A stretch of 40,626 nucleotides of DNA, from NCBI GenBank assembly GCA_051027215.1, contig JBPCXR010000331.1, positions 1-40,626 on the forward strand, written 5' to 3'. This document shows positions 1-9,100 of this stretch, one piece after another. The notes beneath the pieces are model-generated. The model was not told the origin of the DNA, searched no databases, and saw only the letters and a list, made by a program, of their open reading frames with translations. Numbering within the stretch: position 1 is the stretch's first letter; every line of letters begins with the position of its first letter. This DNA is from CALHVX01 sp051027215 (lineage in GTDB: Bacteria > Pseudomonadota > Gammaproteobacteria > Pseudomonadales > Azotimanducaceae). The translations under genes were made by a program, and so were the position numbers.

Positions 1-299
1 AGGTCGGATTGGAAAACCGCAAGGAACACTATCCGCGGCAACTGTCTGGTGGTGAGCAACAGCGCGTTGCCATCGCTCGCGCTTTTGCCACAGATCCGCG
101 AATCCTGTTCGCCGATGAACCCACGGGTAATTTGGATACGGTAACTGGAGGGCGGGTAATCGATCTGTTGTTCGACCTGAACTCTGAATTTGGCACGACC
201 CTAGTTTTGGTGACCCACGATGAGCGGTTAGCAGCGCGCTGTAGTCGCATAGTGGAGATCTCCGCAGGCCGACTCGTCGTCGGATCGGGTCAAACTTAG
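1..299 (+). CDS. ABC transporter ATP-binding protein, YbbA/LolD-like (3' part only)
   Basis: Only the C-terminal ~99 residues are present; the reading frame is already open at base 3, so the true start and Walker A lie upstream of the window. Visible are the ABC signature LSGGEQQRVAIARA, the Walker B segment ILFADEPTGNLD with its catalytic glutamate, and the switch histidine in LVLVTHD. The DEPTGNLD form is typical of the MacB/LolD/FtsE branch, whose ATPases drive mechanotransmission or lipoprotein release with FtsX-fold permeases rather than classical transport. The next gene starts on the last base of this stop codon (TAGTG) and encodes such a permease, so this should be its partner, matching the YbbA-YbbP pair of E. 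coli. The pair assignment is firm; the substrate is not known. Confidence 0.9.
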   Translation, partial: VGLENRKEHYPRQLSGGEQQRVAIARAFATDPRILFADEPTGNLDTVTGGRVIDLLFDLNSEFGTTLVLVTHDERLAARCSRIVEISAGRLVVGSGQT

Positions 300-2833
300 T
301 GACTACGCTGGTGTTGCAGTCGCCGCCGCTGTCAAAAGCAATCAGGCTTGCTGCGCTATTGGCCTGGCGCGATTGGCGCAGTGGAGAGTTGCGATTACTC
401 CTGGCTGCGTTGTTGGTAGCGGTGGCCTCCGTCACTGCGATCAGCTTGTTTGTCGACCGCCTACAACAGGCTTTGCTCGATGAGTCGGCAGACTTTTTAG
501 CCGCTGACCGCTACATCGGCAGCTCCAGCGCATTGCCGCCCGAGTTTGTCGCCGCGGCCCATAGCCGGAATATCGAAACGGCCGAGCTATTGCTGTTTCC
601 TTCCATGGTATTCGGCGCAGATGAGTCGAATCAGTTGGCCAGTGTGAAAGCGGTTTCCCGCGGCTACCCACTGCGGGGTGTACTGCGCACCACACTCGAA
701 CCCTTCACTGAGGGCCAGGTGACCCGCGAACTTCCAGCACCAGGCGAAGTCTGGGTAGATGCGCGACTGTTTCCCGCTTTAGGGGTAAGCGTGGGGGATG
801 CAATCGATGTCGGCATGGCGAGCCTGACTGTGTCGCGGGTGCTCACCACCGAGCCAGATCGTGGTGGGAGCATGTTCGATATGGGTCCCAGGGTACTGAT
901 GCGGATTGAAGATGTGCCGGCAACCGAAGTCGTGCAACCTGGGAGTCGACTCAGTTACCGGCTGCTACTTAGTGGCGAAGAGCAGCAGCTCGATGGGTTG
1001 AAGGATGAGTTGGAACTCGGACCCGGTCGGCGCTGGGTGGGGATTCGCGAAAGTAGCCCGACCATCGGTGGGGCATTGAATAGAGCCGAGAGCTTTCTGC
1101 TGCTGGGCGGACTGCTGGCAGTGTTGCTTGCTGGCATTGCTGTTGCGCTGGCGGCTGGCCGCTATGCACGTCGACATTTCGATCACGTTGCGGTGCTAAA
1201 AACACTCGGTTCGCCACCGTCACAAATACTTGCCAGCTACGTCAGTGTGCTGCTGTTGGTTGCCGCTATTGCCATACCCGCTGGGCTCGCAGCCGGTTAC
1301 CTTTTGCACAGCGGCATCGTCTACATATTAAAGGCCATGTTGCCCATCAGCTTGCCTGCAGCGGGCATAGCGCCTTACTTTTTAGGCAGCGTAACCGGCC
1401 TTATTTGCGCAGTCGCCTTCGCGCTGCCGGCTTTTTTGCATTTGCGCGGCGTCTCTCCCATGAACGTCATCCGCCGGGATCTAGGCGCTGCGCCGGTGTC
1501 TCGTTACCTCAGCATGGGCTTTGCCTTGGCGGGTTTTTTGTTCTTGCTGATCTGGTATACGGGGAGCCTTGAGTTAACCCTTTGGACCCTTGGGATTGCA
1601 GCCGCGGTGCTCCTTACGTTTGGTGGTTTAGCCTACCTGTTGCTGCGGGGTAGCCGGGTTCTAGGTACCCAAGCCGGCAGTCAGTGGCGCTTCGCTCTAG
1701 CCAGTCTGCAACGTCGACGACTGGAAAATACCACGCAGATTCTGATCTTTGGTTTAGCGCTCATGCTGCTGCTGATGCTAGTGCTGCTGCGCACCGCTTT
1801 ACTCGATGAGTGGCAACAACAAATACCCGCAGACGCGCCCAATCATTTCGTGATCAATATTGTGCCGGACGAAATTGATGCGTTCAGAGCGAAGTTGGTG
1901 GGTGCTGAGATCCCTCACGAACTAGGTTACGCAGTAGTCAGAGGTCGCATTGCCGCCGTCAACGCCCAGGCGGCGAGCGAGGTGTCCAAACGGCTGGATC
2001 GAGAGCGTCCCAGCGACGGCAGGCCGCGTCTCGGATCAGAGCGCAATCTGACCTGGAGCGAAACCCTGCCACCCGACAACGAGCTGGTGGCGGGCCGTTG
2101 GTGGGAGAGCAATGCAGATCTCGCAGAAGTATCGCTGGAAGAAGACTATGCCTGGGAGCTCGATTTAGAGGTTGGTGATGAGCTCACCTTTGATATTGCT
2201 GGGCAGAAGCTGACCGTTCCAATTACCAGCATCAGGCGTCTCAAGTGGGAGAGCATGCGACCGAATTTTTTCATCATTTTCTCCCCTGGGGCGTTGAACG
2301 ATTATCCCGCCACGTTCATGACCAGCTTTCATCTACCGAAGGAGCGCAAACGCTTTTTGAACGAGCTGCTGTCTGAGTTTCCGACGGTTTCGGTCATCGA
2401 AATCGATGCGATCATGGCCCAGGTGCGCAGCATCGTTGCTCGAGTAACTCGGGCGGTGGAGCTGATTTTGTATTTGGTATTGGCGGCCGGTGCACTAGTG
2501 CTGATTGCCAGCATTCAAGCCAGTCGCGATGCTCGCATGGCCGAGCATGCGCTCTTGCGTGCGCTGGGAGCCACCCGCTCACTGGTTGCAGGCTCGCTAG
2601 CCATAGAATTTGCGGCGTTGGGATTGCTTGCAGGGTTGGTAGCCGCAGTCGGCGCAGAGATCGCTGTAGCGGTCCTTAACGATCAAGTTTTCGGTCTGAC
2701 CCCCCGCGCTCATGGCTGGCTATGGTTCGCAGGCCCGCTGCTGGGTGGCGCGCTGATCATGGCAATCGGCCTAATCTCTACGCGGACGCTAATTCACACC
2801 CCACCCATGTTGGCCCTGCGTTCCCTGCGTTAG
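299..2833 (+). CDS. FtsX-family ABC transporter permease, YbbP-like
   Basis: An 844-residue inner-membrane protein starting at a GTG that overlaps the stop of the upstream ATPase gene by one base, which implies translational coupling. It has one N-terminal membrane segment (about residues 32-52), a large soluble periplasmic domain, a first FtsX-type core of several helices (about 262-500), a second periplasmic domain (about 505-715), and a C-terminal FtsX core of three helices (about 718-830) with the family-typical ALLRALGATRSLV coupling segment. The duplicated FtsX core and the length (E. coli YbbP is about 800 residues) fit the YbbP/LolE-like permeases. Members of this group are thought to work on lipids or lipoproteins in the envelope; the substrate cannot be read from the sequence. 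A GC-rich hairpin follows directly after the stop. Confidence 0.9.
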   Translation: MTTLVLQSPPLSKAIRLAALLAWRDWRSGELRLLLAALLVAVASVTAISLFVDRLQQALLDESADFLAADRYIGSSSALPPEFVAAAHSRNIETAELLLFPSMVFGADESNQLASVKAVSRGYPLRGVLRTTLEPFTEGQVTRELPAPGEVWVDARLFPALGVSVGDAIDVGMASLTVSRVLTTEPDRGGSMFDMGPRVLMRIEDVPATEVVQPGSRLSYRLLLSGEEQQLDGLKDELELGPGRRWVGIRESSPTIGGALNRAESFLLLGGLLAVLLAGIAVALAAGRYARRHFDHVAVLKTLGSPPSQILASYVSVLLLVAAIAIPAGLAAGYLLHSGIVYILKAMLPISLPAAGIAPYFLGSVTGLICAVAFALPAFLHLRGVSPMNVIRRDLGAAPVSRYLSMGFALAGFLFLLIWYTGSLELTLWTLGIAAAVLLTFGGLAYLLLRGSRVLGTQAGSQWRFALASLQRRRLENTTQILIFGLALMLLLMLVLLRTALLDEWQQQIPADAPNHFVINIVPDEIDAFRAKLVGAEIPHELGYAVVRGRIAAVNAQAASEVSKRLDRERPSDGRPRLGSERNLTWSETLPPDNELVAGRWWESNADLAEVSLEEDYAWELDLEVGDELTFDIAGQKLTVPITSIRRLKWESMRPNFFIIFSPGALNDYPATFMTSFHLPKERKRFLNELLSEFPTVSVIEIDAIMAQVRSIVARVTRAVELILYLVLAAGALVLIASIQASRDARMAEHALLRALGATRSLVAGSLAIEFAALGLLAGLVAAVGAEIAVAVLNDQVFGLTPRAHGWLWFAGPLLGGALIMAIGLISTRTLIHTPPMLALRSLR

Positions 2834-2860
2834 CCCGGCCATCAATAAATTGACGCCGGG
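2834..2860 (+). terminator. Hairpin after the YbbP-like permease gene
   Basis: CCCGGC (2834-2839) pairs with GCCGGG (2855-2860), and inside it TCAAT (2842-2846) pairs with ATTGA (2849-2853) around a two-base loop. It starts on the base after the TAG stop. There is no U-run behind it, so it may be a processing or stability structure rather than a true intrinsic terminator. Confidence 0.45.
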
Positions 2861-2989
2861 TGCACTCACTTGTGTCAGCGCTTGGCGCAGGGTGGGACCG
2901 ACCCCACAGATTCGCGTCCCCGCAAAGTGCACCAGCAGCCGCTGGACTACTGTTACTTAAGTCTTGTAGAACTATGGATATTGGTATTG

Positions 2990-5176
2990 ATGACGCCTCA
3001 GCAGGCCAATCAATCTGCAGTAGCGCTCAGCTCACTCTGGCCCTTTTCACTGCCAGTGGTAGGGCTGCTGGTGTGCCTTTTGATCGGTGGATCCTGGCTT
3101 CAGGATGAGCGCAGCCAACAGCGTGCGGCCCAGGCCTTGGCGCAGTTGCAGCAGTTGCGCGAGGATTCAACACAAATCAGCCAAGCGCAATATGTCATTC
3201 GCGCCCAGAGCCTGGCCCCAACGCTAAGTCACCTCACCGGTAACACTGGGCGACGCTTCCAAAGCTCCGTTGCGAACGCATCTCGGACGCTTGCCTCTGC
3301 AACCACAGATCAAGTCGCTAATGCTCAAGCCTTAGGTTCGCTGCGTGCTGAAACGGACTCCGTTGTCAGCGCGCTGCGCCACAGGCTTGCAACCCACAAG
3401 CACTCGGCGGGGCAAATGCTCGGTTTGCTCGTAGCTACGCTGTTGGCCGTGTGCGCCGGAGCGGCGTTGCTAGCACGGAAACAGCGCGTGCAATCTCCCG
3501 ATCGTCCTTGGCCAGCCAGCAATGTTGATACGCAGCTGTTCGAGCACGCGCCAGTGCCGATCGTCTACAGCGATCAGCGTGACATCATTCAAGCCGCCAA
3601 CGGTGCATATCTGCGAATGAGCGGTTATCAGGAAGAGGAAACTTTGGGACAGCCCTTGTTCTTCGATTTGTCTGGTCGCCAGGGTGACGCGTTCTTTACG
3701 GCGATGCAGAGTGAACTTGCCGCCAATGGTCGTTGGCATGGTGAGGTGTGGCTACGCAACAAAAGTGGTGAAGCCTATCCGAATAAGGTCGTACGATTGG
3801 CGGTTAGTGATGGTGGCAGCGAAGTAGCCGGATACTTGACTGTGTCGGCTGAATCTATTCAGGCAGACGAGCAGCAGAAGCTAATGCTGTGGCAAGCCCA
3901 TCACGACCCGCTAACCAAATTGCCCAATAGGATCTTGTTGGAAGAGCGACTCAATCGCACGCTGTTGCAAGAAAAGCCCAGCGGCACACTCATCAGCATG
4001 GATCTCGATCGATTCAAAGAGGTGAACGATTCTGTCGGCCCAACCATTGGGGATCGAGTGCTGATGGACGTGGCCATGCGTCTGGCCATGTGTGCAGAAG
4101 AGGACGACACAGTAGCGCGCATGGGCGGCGATGCATTCACCATTGTCAGCCATAGCGAAATTCCGGAACAACGTGCGGAAGCGCTCACGAGTGCCATCAT
4201 GGAGGCGTTCCGGGCGCCCATCGTGCTAGACGACAAAGAGATATTTATACAGGCAAGCATTGGTGTGGTTTGCTTTCCCAAAGACGGCGATCGGGTAGCA
4301 GAGCTGTTGCAAAAAGCCGATGCGGCCCGCGGCGAAGTTAAGCGCAAAGGCGGAAACGGTGCTGGGTACTTCGAGCCCGAGATCAACGAGAGAGCTGAGC
4401 GCCGCTTAACGCTGCAGACCGCTCTGCGTAGCGCTATAGCTGAAGGTCAGCTGACGCTGGCACTACAACCCATCATTGCGTTGTCCGGGCAGCAATTGCT
4501 GGGGGCAGAGGCGCTGTTGCGCTGGAACCACCCGATTCTCGGGCAAATCTCCCCCGCAGAATTCATACCCGTTGCCGAAAACTCTGGTTTGATTATGGAT
4601 ATAGGTCTGTGGGTGGTGGATGAGTCACGGCGAATTCTGCAATCCTGGGCTGATCACGGTCACGGCAACCTGCGGCTCAGCTTGAACGTTAGCCCGTTGC
4701 AGATCCAACGCATCGAAGATTGTCAGCGCCTAATCGATCGGCTGCAAGGCGCGGATACTCATCTGTTGACCCTAGAAATCACGGAAAGCGCCATCATCGA
4801 CCACTCAGAAACCGCGAAGTTCTTCTTAGAACGAGTGCGTCGCCTGGGTTGCCAGATTGCGCTGGACGATTTCGGTACTGGCTTTTCCTCATTGGCCTAC
4901 CTGCGTGAATTCAATTTCGATGTGCTCAAGGTCGACAAGGTGTTCATCGATTCCTTGGATTCACCCAGAGACCTGGGGCTGGTTGCCTCCATCGTTTCGA
5001 TGGGAAAAATTCTCGGAATGCGGGTCGTGGCGGAGGGCGTCGAAGAGCCTGCTCAAGTGGAGCAATTGAGCCGTATCGGTTGTCACTTCGCCCAAGGGTA
5101 CCTGTTTGCGAGACCACTGGCGTGCGATGAATTCCTCGACTATGTGGCTGCCGAACAGACTTACAAAACCGCTTGA
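2990..5176 (+). CDS. Membrane-bound PAS-GGDEF-EAL protein, probable c-di-GMP phosphodiesterase
   Basis: About 728 residues from ATG 2990; an in-frame TTG at 2981 and codons back to 2870 are possible but would put extra polar residues before the first membrane helix. Domains: membrane helix about 17-37, short periplasmic part, second helix about 137-160, PAS about 182-293, GGDEF about 300-465, EAL about 480-725. The GGDEF signature reads GGDAF (about residue 379), so the glutamate needed for diguanylate cyclase activity is replaced by alanine. The EAL domain keeps its metal and catalytic motifs: EAL (Glu507), LNVSP, EITE, DDFGTG, KVDK and AEGVE. The expected activity is hydrolysis of c-di-GMP, with the GGDAF domain perhaps acting as a GTP-sensing regulator as in other GGDEF-degenerate EAL proteins. 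The PAS ligand and output target are unknown. Confidence 0.92.
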   Translation: MTPQQANQSAVALSSLWPFSLPVVGLLVCLLIGGSWLQDERSQQRAAQALAQLQQLREDSTQISQAQYVIRAQSLAPTLSHLTGNTGRRFQSSVANASRTLASATTDQVANAQALGSLRAETDSVVSALRHRLATHKHSAGQMLGLLVATLLAVCAGAALLARKQRVQSPDRPWPASNVDTQLFEHAPVPIVYSDQRDIIQAANGAYLRMSGYQEEETLGQPLFFDLSGRQGDAFFTAMQSELAANGRWHGEVWLRNKSGEAYPNKVVRLAVSDGGSEVAGYLTVSAESIQADEQQKLMLWQAHHDPLTKLPNRILLEERLNRTLLQEKPSGTLISMDLDRFKEVNDSVGPTIGDRVLMDVAMRLAMCAEEDDTVARMGGDAFTIVSHSEIPEQRAEALTSAIMEAFRAPIVLDDKEIFIQASIGVVCFPKDGDRVAELLQKADAARGEVKRKGGNGAGYFEPEINERAERRLTLQTALRSAIAEGQLTLALQPIIALSGQQLLGAEALLRWNHPILGQISPAEFIPVAENSGLIMDIGLWVVDESRRILQSWADHGHGNLRLSLNVSPLQIQRIEDCQRLIDRLQGADTHLLTLEITESAIIDHSETAKFFLERVRRLGCQIALDDFGTGFSSLAYLREFNFDVLKVDKVFIDSLDSPRDLGLVASIVSMGKILGMRVVAEGVEEPAQVEQLSRIGCHFAQGYLFARPLACDEFLDYVAAEQTYKTA

Positions 5177-5203
5177 CCCCTGGCCGGGTGACCGGTGCAT
5201 ACT
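5173..5203 (+). promoter_or_regulatory. Candidate sigma70-type promoter for ttcA
   Basis: TTGACC (5173-5178) lies across the stop codon of the EAL gene and CATACT (5198-5203) follows after 19 bases. Five and four bases respectively match the sigma70 consensus, but the spacer is longer than the usual 17. If used, transcription would begin close to the GTG at 5210. Confidence 0.3.
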
Positions 5204-5209
5204 CTCGCC

Positions 5210-6100
5210 GTGAAAAATCCAGCCCCTAGTCAGCTCATCGAAGCACAAAGTGCGGCGACTCCGGTCGACGCTCGGCGATTGCGCTATCGCGACAATAAGC
5301 TCAGCAAAAAGCTGCGTAGATTGGTGGGCTCCGCGATCGCCGATTTCAATATGATAGAAGCCGGCGATCGCATCATGGTGTGCCTGTCGGGTGGTAAAGA
5401 CTCTTACGCCATGCTCGACATGCTGTTGAGCCTGCAACGCAACGCTCCAGTGCCCTTCGAGCTGGTTGCCGTGAACCTGGACCAAAAACAGCCCGGGTTT
5501 CCTACCGAAGTGCTGCCGGGTTACCTAGATGCCCTCGGAATTGAATACCACGTTATCGAAGAGGATACCTACAGCGTGGTCAAACAGCTCACGCCAGAAG
5601 GCAAGACCACTTGTCCGGTCTGCTCCCGCCTACGGCGTGGGATTCTATATAGCTTTGCCGGTAAAATCGGTGCGACGAAAGTAGCACTCGGACATCATTT
5701 GGATGATGTTGTCGAGACGTTGTTTTTGAACATGTTCCAGGGCGGGCGCATGAAGGCAATGCCCGCCAAATTGAAGAGCGACGATGGTCGCCATATCCTC
5801 ATTCGGCCATTGTATTACTGCCGCGAGCAATTGCTCAGCCGTTTCGCCAAAGTGCAGAACTATCCCATCATCCCCTGCAATCTGTGTGGCTCCCAAGACA
5901 ATCTGATGCGGGTGCAGCTCAAGGCCATGCTGGCGGAATGGGATCGGACCCATCCGGGCCGCGTGGAAAATATTGCCCGCAGTATTGGTCATGTTACGCC
6001 GTCGCATCTGGGAGATCAGCGACTGTTCGATTTTAAATCGCTCAGCGCCTCGACAGGGTCGGGAATGCTGGATCTACTAGACCTCAGCGAAGCAAGGTAA
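5210..6100 (+). CDS. ttcA: tRNA 2-thiocytidine(32) synthetase TtcA
   Basis: A PP-loop ATPase that thiolates C32 in certain tRNAs using a labile [4Fe-4S] cluster. The ATP-binding PP-loop SGGKDS is intact (residues 65-70 counted from GTG 5195). The cluster cysteines are visible as CPVC (140 and 143) and in PCNLCGSQ near residue 230. The conserved segments GHHLDDVVETLFLN and IADFNMIEAGDRIMV are characteristic of TtcA as opposed to TilS or ThiI. The length, about 300 residues, is normal. Two in-frame GTG codons (5195 and 5210) could start it; neither has a clear Shine-Dalgarno sequence, and 5210 is chosen because a possible promoter -10 element overlaps the first. It converges with the minus-strand sensor gene, with only 8 bases between the stop codons. 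Confidence 0.95.
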   Translation: MKNPAPSQLIEAQSAATPVDARRLRYRDNKLSKKLRRLVGSAIADFNMIEAGDRIMVCLSGGKDSYAMLDMLLSLQRNAPVPFELVAVNLDQKQPGFPTEVLPGYLDALGIEYHVIEEDTYSVVKQLTPEGKTTCPVCSRLRRGILYSFAGKIGATKVALGHHLDDVVETLFLNMFQGGRMKAMPAKLKSDDGRHILIRPLYYCREQLLSRFAKVQNYPIIPCNLCGSQDNLMRVQLKAMLAEWDRTHPGRVENIARSIGHVTPSHLGDQRLFDFKSLSASTGSGMLDLLDLSEAR

Positions 6101-6108
6101 GTCGGTCT

Positions 6109-9100
6109 CTAACCCTGGGCCAAGTCACTGGCACGCAAGGGTACCTCTTCGCGAGCGATGGCATCTGCTGATTCTAAAACTTCTGTCAGCGCCACTTCGA
6201 AGCTCTGGGTTAAACCCGTGAGATCTTCGCTACTGGATTTAGCATCCTCGGACTGCGCAGAGATTAAGGCCAACTCCAAGGTTTTGGAGGCTTCTTTGAG
6301 CCGAGCAGCACCGAAACTACCGGCGACACCATGCAGGTTGTGCGTTAGCCGCTCGGCGTCCTCCAACTGACGATTTTGGATGTGCTCCCGCACTCTGCGG
6401 CCGGCATCACCGTAGTAGTTGCCGAAGTCACCCATCAGTTTAAGCATGAGCTTGATGTTGCCGTTGTGCCCCTTAATTGCATCGCGTAGATCGATTCCTG
6501 GCAGGCGCCGACTGCTGAGTGCATCTATGTCGAGGGCCACGGTAGGTTCTGCTTGCTCCGCTGTACCTTCCATTGCCTCAGCGCTGGTCGCAGCACTGTC
6601 GCTGGCTCGACGCTTGAGGGCAAGATCCTCGGCATCGGCTGCGGGTAGCAGTGCTTCAAGTTTGAGCAGTAGCGCATCGAAGTCGATGGGCTTGGTCAGA
6701 TAGCCATCGCAGCCTGCTGTTTTCGCGGCGGCTTGGCGCTCCTCCAGTGCATCAGCAGAAACTGCAATGATGGGTACTTCCAGCTTTTGCTCTCGCAGCA
6801 CCAGGGTTGCTTCCAGGCCATCCATATTGGGCATATGAATGTCCATCAGGATCGCGTCGTAGTCTGTTTGGGTGGCTTTATCTACAGCTTTGCGGCCATC
6901 TTCTGCGATGTCCACAACAGCTCCACCGCGGCGCAGGTACTCCAGCGCTAACTGCTGATTGATGGGATTGTCTTCTGCGACAAGTATGCGTCGCCCAGCC
7001 AATAGATCAGGGTTGCCACGTTTGCTACGTGCCTCTTCCGTTTTACTGCTACCTTCGCTGTCTGCCCGTGCACCCAGACTCACGGAGAAGGTAAAACAGC
7101 TGCCGACTTCGGGTGTGGAGTGCAGTTCAATCTCGCCACCCATAACCTCTACTAGGCGTTTGCAGATGGTTAAACCCAAACCGGTACCGCCGTAGCGGCG
7201 GGTGATTGAAGACTCTGCCTGTTCGAAGGAATTGAACAAACGCAGCTTCTGTTCGTCACTGACGCCAATGCCGGTATCTTCGACGTCTATGCGTAGAGTT
7301 AGCTGCACGCCATCTTCTGCAGCCTGGCTGCGAGCAATGTCGGCCTTAATGCGAATGCCGCCTTCTTCAGTGAACTTTACCGCGTTGCCCACCAGGTTCA
7401 CCAATACCTGCTGTAAGCGCAGCGCATCACCGAGCACATAACCATCCTCAGGAAAGTCCGGATGCTCCGTGGTGCGGTTGTCGATAGCGAGGTATAAGCC
7501 CTTCTTGCGGATGTCGGTACGGAACAAGCGTTCCACGTCGGTTAGGGTATCAGCCAGCTTGAACTGTGCTTCCTCAAGGGTCAGTTTGCCAGCCTCTATT
7601 TTGGAAAAGTCCAGAACGTCGCTGACTAGAGTTAAAAGGTTTTCCGCCGCGTTGCGAATTGCGGTCAGGTACTCGTGCTGTTTGCGGCCCAGCTCAGTTT
7701 CGAGCGTTAGTTTCGAAAAGCCCAAGATCGCATTCATCGGCGTGCGAATTTCGTGGCTCATGTTGGCCAAAAACTCGCTCTTGGCTTTGGTCGCTTCTTC
7801 TGCAATCTGGCGCTGTTTGTCCGCTTGCTCTCGCTCCTTGCGTTCCGAGATGTCTACCAGAGAACCATCGATGAACTCGCCGCGATCGTTGACCTGGTTG
7901 ATTTGAGCTGTCAAAGACATCCAAAAAATTCGACCTTCGCGGGTGACGCCCTGAGCTTCAAAGCCGCTGACGAGGCGACGCTCTTCTAGCAGTGACAGAA
8001 ACTGCGCTGCAGCTTCTCGAGAGTAGAACACCCGATCCAACAGGTCTCGGTACTCTTCTTGTAATGAGGCGCTATCTTCGAAGCCCAAAATTTTACCCAG
8101 CGTAGGGTTGGCTCGAACCAAGCGCCCCGCAGGGCTAATTCGGAACAGACCCTCGATGGCGTTTTCGTACAGAGCCTGATATTCGTCCCGTGCAGCGTGC
8201 AAGTTGGCATACAGGCGGGCGTTTTCGATGGAGATCGCGGCCTGAGACGCCAGCAGTGACAAAACCTCGACGCGCTGCGCGGTAAACATGCCGGTCAGCC
8301 AGCGGTGCTCTACGTAGAGCACCCCAGTGACTTGACCGCGGTGTACGATGGGCAGGCACATGACCGACAGCGGCAGATTTTGGGTGACGTATGGATCTTG
8401 GGTGAAGACATCTTCCTGGGTTGCATCGGCCAGTACCAACACGTCTTTTGTGCGAGCGACGAATTGCACAACGCTGATCGGAACCTCGTTGCTGGTTTCG
8501 ATGGGCTCAGGTGGCGATAGCCGTCGGCTTGAATCACCGTCGACTTGGGCAATGGCTTCGACTGACAAACCACCGCTGTCACCGCGCAGGAGCATCACGG
8601 CTTTTTGCGCGCCTGCGTGCTCAAGGGCTAGGCGTAACAATTTGCTCAGTACCCGATCTAGCAGTATCTCACCAGACAGTGTTTGTGCCGCTCGCAGTAC
8701 CGTGCTGGTGTCAATTGTGCGATCAGAAAACTCTGTGCTTTCAATATTGCCAGCCAGGCCTCCGTTTTGCGCTGGGTAGTCGCGGACTGTCAGATCTACC
8801 AGATCGTTAACATTAAACGCTGGGCTGCTGCCGGCACTAGCGCTGGCTGCCAGCTGTTCGCCGAAATCCCGTTCCAGCTGATTGACCTTGGTAGTAGCGC
8901 CCCAGCGTAGATAGGCCTGATAGGCGTTGTGCATAAATAGCTTGGCGAAATCGTGTCGCTCGATTTCATCGCAGCGCCGGGACGCCAGTTCGTAGGCGAT
9001 GCCTTCGTCGTTGGCGAGCCCAGTGCGGCGAGCCTGCTTTGCGGCTTCCTCGTACAGCTCTAGCGCTTTTGAGCTGTCACCTTTGCGCCACGCCAGCTCG

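Noticed and set aside
3901..4386. 161-codon minus-strand open frame inside the GGDEF/EAL gene.
   Set aside because: It lies wholly within a strongly supported gene, shows low-complexity Ser/Arg composition and no recognisable domain; a shadow frame.
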